Source of the DNA: Firmicutes bacterium UBA5388
GTDB lineage: Bacteria > Bacillota > UBA4882 > UBA10575
Direction of reading: 5' to 3'
DNA length: 26,499 nucleotides
Assembly (NCBI GenBank): GCA_002409975.1
Contig: DHOO01000043.1
Location: forward strand, 44,979-71,477
A program made the translations under genes and the position numbers. The notes under the pieces were generated by a model. That model did no database searches and was not told the DNA's origin. It was given only the letters and a program-made list of their open reading frames with translations. Of this stretch, positions 8,628-16,744 are shown piece by piece; positions within the stretch are counted from its first letter, which is position 1, and each line of letters begins with the position of its first letter.

Positions 8628-9534
8628 AAATATCATCCCTTTCGATCAGCTTCCGGAAAGCCCAGACAAAAATAAAGGTAATAACAGCTGAAACAATCGC
8701 CAAAGTAGAGCCATATCCGGCCTGAAGTAATCCAAAGACTCGATGATAAATCTCTAACATCATCGTTCTGGTCGCATTCATGGGACCGCCGCCGGTAATC
8801 ATATACGGTTCAGTAAAGAGGTTAAAGGAAATAATCGTCGCAAAGACAATAATCATAATAAAGGTAGCATTTAACAGGGGAACAGTAATTTTTATAAATC
8901 TTTGCCAAGAGTTTGCCCCATCAATAACGGCAGCCTCATAAAGAGTCGGGTTAATATTATTTAGACCGGCCAGAAAAAAAAGTCCATAATAACCTGTAAA
9001 CTTCCAGCAGACAATCATAGCGATTGAAGCCATCGCTATTTTAGGATTAGTAAACCAACCAACCTTGATTCCGAAGATCCTTAATAAGTTGTTCACTAGA
9101 CCATCACCGGCAAAAAGAAGATTAAAGACCATTGAATAGGCGACCCCCGAAGAAACATAAGAAAGTAGAAAACCGGCAATATATAAACCGGCGTATTTTT
9201 TAGGGATTTGTTTAATTAATAAGGCAAGTCCCAGGGAAGTTATAGTTGTAATCGTAATAAAAACAACCATAAAATAAATAGAATTTCTAACCATCACCCA
9301 GAGCATCGGGTCCTTTATTACTCCTAGATAGTTTTCCAACCCTACCCAAGACTGCTTAGGCGATATTAAGTTCCACTTTTTAAAAGAAATAACAATCCCC
9401 CATAAAAATGGGTATAACCACATTGCTAACGTAAAGATGATAAAGGGAGAACTAAATATATAACCAATTAGATTTTTACGGCCGAAATTTTTGTAACTGA
9501 TAAGATTGTTCCGGCTGACAAGATTTTTCCTCAT
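8620..9534 (-). CDS. Sugar ABC transporter permease, MalF/CUT1 type
   Basis: This is the first membrane subunit of the CUT1 importer. Recognisable parts are an N-terminal membrane anchor (IGYIFSSPFIIFTLAMWLYP), the EAA loop (YEAAVIDGANSWQRFI) and the MITGGGPMNATRTM stretch typical of MalF-like subunits. An in-frame TTG at 9579 would add 15 residues, but the ATG at 9534 has GGGGG eight bases upstream and gives a normal N-terminus, so I prefer it. The gene lies downstream of its binding protein, separated by a spacer with a strong hairpin, and overlaps the next permease gene. Confidence 0.9.
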   Translation of the reverse strand: MRKNLVSRNNLISYKNFGRKNLIGYIFSSPFIIFTLAMWLYPFLWGIVISFKKWNLISPKQSWVGLENYLGVIKDPMLWVMVRNSIYFMVVFITITTITSLGLALLIKQIPKKYAGLYIAGFLLSYVSSGVAYSMVFNLLFAGDGLVNNLLRIFGIKVGWFTNPKIAMASIAMIVCWKFTGYYGLFFLAGLNNINPTLYEAAVIDGANSWQRFIKITVPLLNATFIMIIVFATIISFNLFTEPYMITGGGPMNATRTMMLEIYHRVFGLLQAGYGSTLAIVSAVITFIFVWAFRKLIERDDIYE

Positions 9535-9626
9535 CCTTATTACCCCCAATAAAACAATTCGCTCTGCCCAGCATCTCAACCGGGTAATCCCGTTGTCACA
9601 GGGCAGCTATGCCGACCATTTAGAAA

Positions 9627-9650
9627 TAGGGGGAGAACAATCTCCCCCTA
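9627..9650 (-). promoter_or_regulatory. Strong intercistronic hairpin between binding protein and permeases
   Basis: TAGGGGGAGA, loop ACAA, then TCTCCCCCTA form a perfect 10-bp stem with a four-base loop, 13 bases after the binding-protein stop codon. On the minus strand only three T follow the stem, so it is not a full intrinsic terminator. Such hairpins after binding-protein genes often protect the upstream mRNA and reduce permease expression, giving more binding protein than permease. The structure is seen directly; the role is inferred. Confidence 0.7.
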
Positions 9651-9662
9651 CTAAGATTAAAA

Positions 9663-10928
9663 TTATTGTTTAATAATTTTATTTAATTCTTTTTCAGCAT
9701 CGTTTAAAGCTTTTACAGGCGCCTTTTTACCGTAAATAACCGGTTCCCAGAGTACCTCGTTCATTTTGGTTTGAAGTTCAATTGTTTTACTATTTAAAGC
9801 AGGCGGAACGGAATAAGGTAGCAGCTTCGCATATTCTGCCAATTGAGGATTGGCGCTAAGATACTCTGCAAACTCTTTTCTTGCCAAAACATCTTCTCTA
9901 GAAGGTAACATATTGGTCTTTTCTAACCATTTAACATCATGTTTAATATCACTGTAATACCATTTAATGAAGTTCCAGGCAACTTCTTGTTTTTGTTTGT
10001 TTTTGGTTAGCATAACCATTCCTTTAGTGTCGGCAAAGGTATGAATCGGTTGGTCAGCCGGATAATCATCAGGAACCAATGGAGGCGCAATTACATAATT
10101 AAATTCCGGATAAGTCTCTTTAGTATAATTAATGCCCCAAGGGCCTTCAATACTGCCCAAAACGATCCCTTTTTGGAGCGCATCTTGGAAATTTTCTGTG
10201 GGAGAGTATTTTTTCCGGAAAAGTTGATTAATAAATTCCATGTATTTCAAACCATGCGCATCATTAAATAGTACTTTTTTATCGTCCCAATATGGTTTCC
10301 CGCCGGAATTAGCCTGATAACTCATACAAAAGTCAAACCAACGATCCCACCAGTTCGGCTCGTGTCTTGTTAAAATGGTATATTTCTGTTTAGTAGGATT
10401 GTTATATTTAGCTCCTAGGTTCAAAACATCACTATATGTTTTCGGCACATCAATCCCTAATTCGTCAAGAACATCTTTGTTCCACCAGTAAGCCATGGGA
10501 TTCGTATACAAAGGAAGCACATAATAGTTTCCATTAAAGCCCCATCCATTTTTTACAATGTTCTCCATGGAGCGAGCCTTAAGCAATTCGTCAAAACCAT
10601 CAAAGCGATTAAAGGGAACCAGAAAATCATTCTCGATTAATTGGGCGGCAAATCCGGTGAAGATATTAGTGGAAAGATCCGGACCGGTTCCGGTAGCCAG
10701 CGCCGTTAAAATAACCTCTTCAGAAGAGTTACCGGCAGGGATTACCTGCCATTTTATTTGTTGATCGTGGTGGGTATTGTTCCATTCTTTTACTACTTCG
10801 CTCCAAAACGCTTCCTGAAAAGGATTAGGAGCGGTCCAGAATTCAATAGCCGTCGTTGCCGTCTGGCTAATAACCGCCACTGACATCATAAGGGCCATCG
10901 CCATAAATACTACAAGGGTCTTTTTCAT
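9663..10928 (-). CDS. Sugar ABC transporter substrate-binding protein, non-lipidated
   Basis: This 421-residue extracytoplasmic sugar-binding protein captures the substrate for the two permeases encoded next. It starts with a Sec signal peptide (MKKTLVVFMAMALMMSVAVI) followed by a plausible signal peptidase I site near ATTA, and there is no cysteine for lipidation. The mature part has the usual type 1 sugar-binding protein character: IEFWTAPNP at the start, GTGPDLS, and an aromatic-rich YTNPMAYWWNKDVLDELG region. The ATG has AAAGGAGG upstream. The missing lipobox is unusual for a single-membrane Gram-positive, where binding proteins are normally lipoproteins, and contrasts with the second binding protein in this locus. 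The ligand is inferred from nearby mannoside enzymes. Confidence 0.9.
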   Translation of the reverse strand: MKKTLVVFMAMALMMSVAVISQTATTAIEFWTAPNPFQEAFWSEVVKEWNNTHHDQQIKWQVIPAGNSSEEVILTALATGTGPDLSTNIFTGFAAQLIENDFLVPFNRFDGFDELLKARSMENIVKNGWGFNGNYYVLPLYTNPMAYWWNKDVLDELGIDVPKTYSDVLNLGAKYNNPTKQKYTILTRHEPNWWDRWFDFCMSYQANSGGKPYWDDKKVLFNDAHGLKYMEFINQLFRKKYSPTENFQDALQKGIVLGSIEGPWGINYTKETYPEFNYVIAPPLVPDDYPADQPIHTFADTKGMVMLTKNKQKQEVAWNFIKWYYSDIKHDVKWLEKTNMLPSREDVLARKEFAEYLSANPQLAEYAKLLPYSVPPALNSKTIELQTKMNEVLWEPVIYGKKAPVKALNDAEKELNKIIKQ

Positions 10929-11039
10929 AATTCTTTTCCTCCTTTTTTTATTGACTAAGAAAGCCAGTCTTGAGAGATATTCCCTTTCCCATCACCTCCC
11001 TTTTTTATCAAACTTAGAACTTCACCCCTGCGCGTTTTG

Positions 11040-12974
11040 TTATTCAAAATATAATCGCAACGTGCTTTCATCAGAAAGGCCGTGGGCGGTAATTACTTTA
11101 GCCGTCACTTTCTTTGCACCCCGCTCGAAATTGCGGGTATCAAGCCGAACCATATTATCCGTTAAACGAAAGAGCTCATTACCGATATATAAGTCGGCTT
11201 CTTTGATCGCGTCTTCGAAATTCCCGGTTATAACCAACTCTATTGTAAATTGGCCACTAACTGTGTCGAAATTATTCAGATTCTTAAACGAAACGGTACT
11301 CCGATTGGAAGAGAGGTATATACCGTTGGTGTAATTGTTTAAGCCACGCCGGATAACTTCTGCCTTTTCGGGAATTTCCACAATAACAACCGCCCCGTCC
11401 GGAGGGATAATCAGAGTTGTTTCGTTCAGCACCGCTCGTTGCACTACTCTGTTGGTCACCGTGTCGTACAAATCTACGGAACCCTCTCCCTTTACCTGAT
11501 AAATTACTTTTTTCGCGGTGGTATAAGGGTTATAAAGCAAATAAGTAGGATAAGCCTTTCCCTTCGTCAGCTGTGTCGCTAAGAGATCAATTTTTAAAAT
11601 ATCCTCCTGGTTTGTGGGTTCAAACAAAGCGCCGAATATTCCGGCATGTGAACCGCTGTATAAAGAAAAATCCGTTTCCGCCCATCCATACACGGTAGGA
11701 TCTCCTCCAAACCAGGGCATTTTTCCACCACTTTGTTTTCTGATCCCTTCATAGGGAACAACATTTATAATTTGTTTCAATTCTCCGTTTGTTTCTGCTG
11801 ATCTAGCCAATGACTGGTTTTCCATTTTGGTTTCCCGGGAGTAAAAATACCTTGCATTGCTGCTGACGTAAAGCAACCACTTACCAATATCCCTGGCATA
11901 CCTGGGATCATACTGCACAATTGGCGCGAAGGCTCCCGCCGCGGCAAAAGTGTTCATGGAAAAGGCATAGCCTCCTCCGTCGGTAATACTCCCAAAGAGT
12001 CCGTTTATTTCATAATCCCCCCACTTCCCCACCAACGAGCCCCAGCCCCCACGCGGAACGGAGTTACCGTCAAAAACCCTACTTATAGCCTTATCAAGAT
12101 CATAGGAGGTTCCCTGGAAAGCATTCACCCTGGCCATTAGGGCGGGAGCAAAATACATTAACACCTCATACAACGGACTGCCGAAAAATCCATCGATGTA
12201 ATCCAGAAGCTTTACTGTGGCGGTAAGATATTTCTCCGCTCCGGTTAGTTCATAGCCGTAATACATCAAGACCGCAATTCCCACGGCGCAATCCGGTTCG
12301 GTCCATATCCCGTTCTTATACGGTTTATTGGTTAGAAAATTAAAACCGGTATAATTAAAATCAGGTTGCCCGTCATTGTTCATTACTTCATATGCCCGAT
12401 ACCAGCTTTCAATGGTTTTAAAGACATTTGCGCACATTCGGGTTTGCTCCGGATAATGCATGGAAATATGCGTGAACAAGAGGGCCGGATAGAGAAGGTA
12501 CCACATGGAAGCATCAACTGAGCTTCCACCCGGATTATTCAGAAAAATACCTTCTGTTTCATTAAAATAAGCATTAAGCATACCGACGTAATCGATTCCG
12601 CCCCGACCCGATTTATCGATTCCCAAGAGCGTGGCGCTTAAAACACCAGCGGCAGCGGTGACCGCTTCCTGTTCCCCGTCTTTACCTAAGCGCCTGTCTC
12701 CGACATAAGCAGGTATCCCGAAGGTCTGATTGGTATGATCTTCCCAGATGAGCGGAAAACTCTTTCCTTGAGCCGCCGAACCAAAGACAAGAGCATCGTA
12801 ATCTCGGGCAAGCGAAGCATATTCCACATATTTATAATCCCCGGGCAGTGCCTGCGCGTAACTACTGACTCTATTGATCCTCTTATAAAACCTATTTGCG
12901 CTATCCTTCCGCCAAGAAGCGGCCATTATCAAGATAATGATTACCGGCAAGCCAATGATGAGTATCCTTTTCAT
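11040..12974 (-). CDS. Membrane-anchored protein resembling an alpha-toroid glycosidase, unknown family
   Basis: I do not recognise a named family for this 644-residue protein. It begins with a basic stretch and one hydrophobic segment (about residues 4-19), without a lipobox, so it is exported and probably stays anchored. Residues about 35-450 are rich in helices, glycine and aromatic residues (for example DASMWYLLYPALLF, WTEPDCAVGIAVLMYYGYEL, GGWGSLVGKWGDYEI), which recalls six-hairpin (alpha/alpha) glycosidases. Residues about 460-545 read as a beta-sandwich, and the last about 100 as an Ig-like domain. It lies five bases after the small lipoprotein gene and probably depends on it for translation, since its own ribosome site is weak. 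Context suggests a surface glycan hydrolase or lyase; no catalytic pair can be assigned by eye. Confidence 0.6.
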   Translation of the reverse strand: MKRILIIGLPVIIILIMAASWRKDSANRFYKRINRVSSYAQALPGDYKYVEYASLARDYDALVFGSAAQGKSFPLIWEDHTNQTFGIPAYVGDRRLGKDGEQEAVTAAAGVLSATLLGIDKSGRGGIDYVGMLNAYFNETEGIFLNNPGGSSVDASMWYLLYPALLFTHISMHYPEQTRMCANVFKTIESWYRAYEVMNNDGQPDFNYTGFNFLTNKPYKNGIWTEPDCAVGIAVLMYYGYELTGAEKYLTATVKLLDYIDGFFGSPLYEVLMYFAPALMARVNAFQGTSYDLDKAISRVFDGNSVPRGGWGSLVGKWGDYEINGLFGSITDGGGYAFSMNTFAAAGAFAPIVQYDPRYARDIGKWLLYVSSNARYFYSRETKMENQSLARSAETNGELKQIINVVPYEGIRKQSGGKMPWFGGDPTVYGWAETDFSLYSGSHAGIFGALFEPTNQEDILKIDLLATQLTKGKAYPTYLLYNPYTTAKKVIYQVKGEGSVDLYDTVTNRVVQRAVLNETTLIIPPDGAVVIVEIPEKAEVIRRGLNNYTNGIYLSSNRSTVSFKNLNNFDTVSGQFTIELVITGNFEDAIKEADLYIGNELFRLTDNMVRLDTRNFERGAKKVTAKVITAHGLSDESTLRLYFE

Positions 12975-12979
12975 AACAT

Positions 12980-13528
12980 TTACTTCTTCTGGTTAAACAT
13001 TTTTACGGAAGTAATTTCTACGGTTGCTTCGGGACTTCCGGCTGCATATAACCAGAATACTCCTTCGACCTTTTCCCCGTACAAGTCAATAAAGATCTGC
13101 CCTAGTTTCGCTCTTAAGTCTACACCGGCATAATTATTCCATTTAAAGTTATTATCCTCGATTAGATAGAAGCCCCAAGCATGGTCGTCCAGTTGTAGGT
13201 TGGACGGGACAAACTTCGCGCCCCATTTGAAACCATCCTGATTCTCTCTGACCTGAACCAATAGTATAGGGTGTTTGCTTAAATCCAGGGTCACCTTTTC
13301 GGACTGAACACCACCCCAACCATCGGGAGCAGCTTTGATGATCGCAACATTATCACCCTTGTCCGCGCTTCCCTCGCCGCCGCCGGGCGTAACCATCGGT
13401 TCCCAAGAGGCGATGGCATTGTAATCTTTATTATAGAAGAAAACCCCGTCTTTCTTTGCCTGACTACACCCGATCGTTAAGATAAGCACCCCTAGAAGCA
13501 CTACCGTTAACAGAATTTTTTTAAACAT
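12980..13528 (-). CDS. Small lipoprotein, possible carbohydrate-binding beta-sandwich
   Basis: This 182-residue lipoprotein has a type II signal peptide with the lipobox LTIGC and lipidation at C21. The mature part is beta-rich with many aromatic residues (ASWEPM, DGWGGVQSEKVTLDL, HAWGFYLIEDNNFKWNNY, EGVFWLYAAG), a composition typical of carbohydrate-binding jelly-roll modules. No named family is recognised. The ATG has GGAGG upstream. It sits between a CUT1 permease and the alpha-toroid-like protein, with only five bases to the latter, so the two are likely to be made together and to act at the cell surface on the same glycan. Function beyond surface binding is inference. Confidence 0.65.
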   Translation of the reverse strand: MFKKILLTVVLLGVLILTIGCSQAKKDGVFFYNKDYNAIASWEPMVTPGGGEGSADKGDNVAIIKAAPDGWGGVQSEKVTLDLSKHPILLVQVRENQDGFKWGAKFVPSNLQLDDHAWGFYLIEDNNFKWNNYAGVDLRAKLGQIFIDLYGEKVEGVFWLYAAGSPEATVEITSVKMFNQKK

Positions 13529-13549
13529 CTTTAATCCTCCATTTTTTAG

Positions 13550-14395
13550 TTATCCTTTAATTCCCGCCATTTTTATTCCTTCAACAAAATACCTCTGCGC
13601 GAACAACAGAATAAAAATAACAGGAAGTAAAGCCATAAACGATGCCGCCATCAATGGGCCCCACAGCGTCTCGCCCGTCATATTACTAAAGGAGGCCAGT
13701 CCCAGTTGGATGGTATATTTTGCCGGATCATTAATATAGATGAGCTGCCCCAGTAAATCATTCCATGTTCCCAAAAAGGCCCACAAACCGATCGTGAGCA
13801 GCGCCGGTTTGCCTAAAGGAAGGATCAGCTTATAAAATATTAGAAAATAACTTGCCCCATCCATAACCATCGACTCCTCGATTGACGCCGGAAAAGTGGA
13901 AAAATACATCCTCAGAAAAAAGATGAAGGAAGCCGCGCCAAAATAGGCTGGTAGAACCAGGGGAACATAACTGTCGGATAGTCCCAAATGGGACCACATA
14001 ATAAACGTCGGGATCATCGTAACCTCATATGGCAGCATCATGGTTGCCAGCAGGATGAGGAAAAAAATATTTTTCCCTTTGAAGTCAAAACGAGCAAAGC
14101 CATATGCCACCAAAGCCGATACAAATACTTCGCCGCCGATCTTCAGTACGGCAATAGATACCGTGTTTAACATGTATTTTACGATCGGAATCACCTGAAA
14201 TGCTCTTTTAAAATTATCCCAGTATAAAGAGGAAGGCAGCCATTTTACCGGCATAGTGAAGATCTGGCTGTCCGGTTTGAAGGCCGTACTGATCATCCAG
14301 AAAAACGGCAGGAGCATCAGTACCGTTCCCAAGAGATAAAAGGTATACAAGAGCGCTTTTCGGACGGTTTCACCCTTAATTCCTCTCAATGCCAA
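13550..14395 (-). CDS. Sugar ABC transporter permease, MalG/CUT1 type (second system)
   Basis: This is a 281-residue inner-membrane permease with about six hydrophobic segments, the FARFDFKGKNIFF motif common in MalG-like subunits, the EAA loop (ESMVMDGASYFLIFY) and the C-terminus FVEGIKMAGIKG. It starts at a TTG whose ribosome site (GGAGAGG) lies inside the end of the preceding permease gene; one base separates that stop from this start. It works with the permease and lipoprotein binding protein encoded just before it. Sequence and order show a second complete CUT1 set in the locus, without its own ATPase. Confidence 0.9.
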   Translation of the reverse strand: MALRGIKGETVRKALLYTFYLLGTVLMLLPFFWMISTAFKPDSQIFTMPVKWLPSSLYWDNFKRAFQVIPIVKYMLNTVSIAVLKIGGEVFVSALVAYGFARFDFKGKNIFFLILLATMMLPYEVTMIPTFIMWSHLGLSDSYVPLVLPAYFGAASFIFFLRMYFSTFPASIEESMVMDGASYFLIFYKLILPLGKPALLTIGLWAFLGTWNDLLGQLIYINDPAKYTIQLGLASFSNMTGETLWGPLMAASFMALLPVIFILLFAQRYFVEGIKMAGIKG

Positions 14396-14396
14396 T

Positions 14397-15257
14397 TCAC
14401 TTCCTCTCCGAATAGACCCAGTATTTCTTGGTATAATTAATAATTAGGGTTAATCCTAGAATAATGACAAACAGGATCCACGCCAAAGCAGTCGCATACC
14501 CCATTTTGTAAAAAGAGAAAGCCTGCCGATATAGGTAGACCATATAAAAAACCCCTTCTTCGCCGGCTCCGCCCAGGACATAGGCATCGGTAAACTTCCG
14601 GAAAGCGCCGATGAGCCCTATCACCAAATTGTAAAACAGAATGGGAGTAAGCATGGGTAATGTTACATATCTGATTTTTTGTCTCCATCCGGCTCCATCA
14701 ATGGTGGCGGCTTCGTATAATTCCTTGGGTATATCCTTTAACGCGGCCAAATAGATGTAAAGACCGCCGCTGGCGCCCCATACGGCCATAATCAGATAGG
14801 AAGGCAATACCCAGGCGGAATCATAAAGCCAGTTGGGGCCTGTTATGCCAAAGATGCGCAACAAGGAATTGAGCGCCCCATAGCTGGGATCCAGAATCCA
14901 TTTAAAAACAATGGCGACAGCTACTCCGGAAACAATCGACGGCATATAAAAGATTGTCCGGAAAATACCTATACCTTTGTATTGATTATTTACACTTAAC
15001 GCCACCAGCAAGGCCATGATGATGGTTAATGGTATCGCCAACACCGCATATCTCATGGTGACAAGTAAAGCTTTATAAAAGGCCGGGTCGGAGAAAATAT
15101 TCCCGAAGTTTCGGAAACCTATAAAAGTCTCCTGCCCAATAATTGACCAGTCGGTCATCGATATATATAAGGCGGCAATGATCGGAAAGACTGTAAAGAT
15201 AATTAACCCGAGCAACCAGGGAAGTATAAACAGAAAACCGATTTGACTCTTTTTCAT
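14397..15257 (-). CDS. Sugar ABC transporter permease, MalF/CUT1 type (second system)
   Basis: This is a MalF-like permease with an N-terminal membrane anchor (IGFLFILPWLLGLIIFTVFP), the EAA loop (YEAATIDGAGWRQKIR) and the usual six hydrophobic segments. The open frame extends to 15287, but GGAGG lies just before a pair of ATG codons, so the start is 15257 (MKKSQIG) or 15260. I take 15257 because its spacing of five bases is better. That leaves 13 bases after the binding-protein stop. It forms the membrane channel with the MalG-like protein that follows; the substrate is unknown. Confidence 0.9.
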   Translation of the reverse strand: MKKSQIGFLFILPWLLGLIIFTVFPIIAALYISMTDWSIIGQETFIGFRNFGNIFSDPAFYKALLVTMRYAVLAIPLTIIMALLVALSVNNQYKGIGIFRTIFYMPSIVSGVAVAIVFKWILDPSYGALNSLLRIFGITGPNWLYDSAWVLPSYLIMAVWGASGGLYIYLAALKDIPKELYEAATIDGAGWRQKIRYVTLPMLTPILFYNLVIGLIGAFRKFTDAYVLGGAGEEGVFYMVYLYRQAFSFYKMGYATALAWILFVIILGLTLIINYTKKYWVYSERK

Positions 15258-15270
15258 CATTACCTCCGGT

Positions 15271-16566
15271 TTATTTCCTGTTGGCAATAAGTTTTCTCGC
15301 CTCTTCCGCGATGGCTTTTACTTGACTTTTATAATCAAAATCCCCTTCATTCAACATGGCATTATACAGCTTCAGCCACAGATTATGGTTAATTTCATTC
15401 CATTCCGGCACATAGTTGGCTGATCGCGCATTATTTAGGCAAATCTGGATCGTCTCCAAAGCCGGCTCCTTAGCGGGGGCGATTTCGACAATTCGCTCAA
15501 CTTCCCCGCTAATCGGCGAAGCAATCTTCCATTTAAAAAACTCCAAGGTTATCTTCTCCATAACTTCGTAGGCTGTTTGTTTTTTTGCCAGTTTTCTGCT
15601 CATTACCGTTGACGCCGTCCAGTTAAAGGAATGCGCTTTACCATCCAAACCGACCGGCATTGGCGCATACCCGATCCGGAATTGTTCCTTTTCGGGTAGT
15701 TTAGAGATCTTGACCTCAAAATTATCTTGGATTCCCCCCATGAACATAGCTACCCTTTGCTTTTCAAACCAAACATTATTCGAACCCAGACTGCCTACTT
15801 CACGGTAGGGGGGGGTAATCCCCGCGTTCAGAATTTTATGCAGAATCGTCAGTCCTTGAATAGTTTCTTCCGAGTCAAGAAGGATATCGACTCCATTTTC
15901 CGCTATAATGTCCCCCCCGCCGGCCCAGATAAAAGTCTCAATATTCGGCCAGCCATCGACAATACAGCCATACTGTTGATAATTGTTTCCATAGTCATCC
16001 TGTTCTGTTCTGGTCAGAGCCTTGGCTGTTTCGATCAACTCATCCCAGGTCCATCCACCGGTCGCCGGAGGATATGCTACACCAGCCGCCGCAAAGAGAT
16101 CCTTATTATAGTAAACAACCAGCGGATTGGCGATCCATGGCAAGCCATAAAAGCGACCGTTATAGGTGGCTGAACGAAGCACGCCCGGATAATACTGATC
16201 CGGAGTTAGCCCTTTGCTATCCTCAAACATTTCTGTAAGATCGGCGATCGCTCCCAGTTGAGCATATTTAGAAATTAATTCCTGCGTCAACCAGAAAAAA
16301 TCCGGGGTCTTGTTTGCCGCAATATAGGTGGCCAGTTTCACATAATAGTCCGACGGAATACTTAGCACTTCGACTTGGTACCGGTCTCCCGCTTCCCGGT
16401 TCACTTTTTCGATAATAGCGTCGAATTCCTTTAGTTCTTCTCCCGCCGCCCAAGTGGCGAAGGTAAATGTACTTTTTTCCTTTCCTGCGCCCGTACAGCC
16501 GGTTAATAAAGCTAAAATAAAAATAAGGACCATACAGAAAATAATCCCCGGCAATCTCTTTTTCAA
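15271..16566 (-). CDS. Sugar ABC transporter substrate-binding lipoprotein (second system)
   Basis: This 431-residue extracytoplasmic binding protein starts with a type II signal peptide and the lipobox LLTGC, with lipidation at C24. The mature protein shows the normal sugar-binding protein layout, including TPDFFWLTQELI, GLPWIANPLVVYYNKDLFAAAGV and GGWTWDELIETAKALT. The start is a TTG with AAGGGGG upstream. It is followed directly by its two permeases. The nearby GH130, DUF1861, small lipoprotein and alpha-toroid-like genes suggest a mannose-containing oligosaccharide, but no ligand can be read directly. A 178-base gap containing a permease remnant separates it from the DUF1861 gene, so it may have its own promoter. 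Confidence 0.9.
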   Translation of the reverse strand: MKKRLPGIIFCMVLIFILALLTGCTGAGKEKSTFTFATWAAGEELKEFDAIIEKVNREAGDRYQVEVLSIPSDYYVKLATYIAANKTPDFFWLTQELISKYAQLGAIADLTEMFEDSKGLTPDQYYPGVLRSATYNGRFYGLPWIANPLVVYYNKDLFAAAGVAYPPATGGWTWDELIETAKALTRTEQDDYGNNYQQYGCIVDGWPNIETFIWAGGGDIIAENGVDILLDSEETIQGLTILHKILNAGITPPYREVGSLGSNNVWFEKQRVAMFMGGIQDNFEVKISKLPEKEQFRIGYAPMPVGLDGKAHSFNWTASTVMSRKLAKKQTAYEVMEKITLEFFKWKIASPISGEVERIVEIAPAKEPALETIQICLNNARSANYVPEWNEINHNLWLKLYNAMLNEGDFDYKSQVKAIAEEARKLIANRK

Positions 16567-16626
16567 ACCGACACCCCCTTAACATTTTATCCCATAATAC
16601 TTCGGTTTTTTCTCCCTATAGTCTGC

Positions 16627-16698
16627 TTAACCTTTTAAACCGGTAAAGCTGATTCCTTCAAATTATCTTCTGAAAGCGAGAAAGAGAACGACTATTGG
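16627..16698 (-). pseudogene. Decayed 3' end of a MalG-type permease gene
   Basis: Read on the minus strand, these bases translate as PIVVLFLAFRR, a stop, then FEGISFTGLKG and a second stop. This matches the C-terminus of the permease at 7791-8627 (PIVILFLVFRR, HFEEGISFTGLKG). The copy has lost one codon and gained an in-frame TAA. At the DNA level the last about 33 bases differ at one position, and the match weakens upstream and disappears before about 16700. It has no start or ribosome site. It is a relic of a third permease gene or a partial duplication. Confidence 0.85.
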
Positions 16699-16744
16699 AA
16701 AACCAAAGTTAAATCTCAGATAATCACCGCTAAGGAGCTTTACT

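Noticed and set aside
10929..11039. Short ORF (14 codons) and possible promoter between the alpha-toroid-like gene and the first binding protein
   Set aside because: The ribosome site is too close to the ATG, the peptide is tiny, and no -35/-10 pair stands out.
12735..13133. 132-codon plus-strand frame across the alpha-toroid-like and lipoprotein genes
   Set aside because: It is antisense to two adjacent genes with good start and stop signals, and its translation has no recognisable domain.
15727..16173. 148-codon open frame antisense to the second binding-protein gene
   Set aside because: It lies wholly within a well-supported gene, has no convincing ribosome site and encodes a low-complexity, family-less sequence.
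16661..16680. CcpA cre-like TGAAAGCG
   Set aside because: Only the left half fits the cre consensus, and the bases belong to the permease relic.
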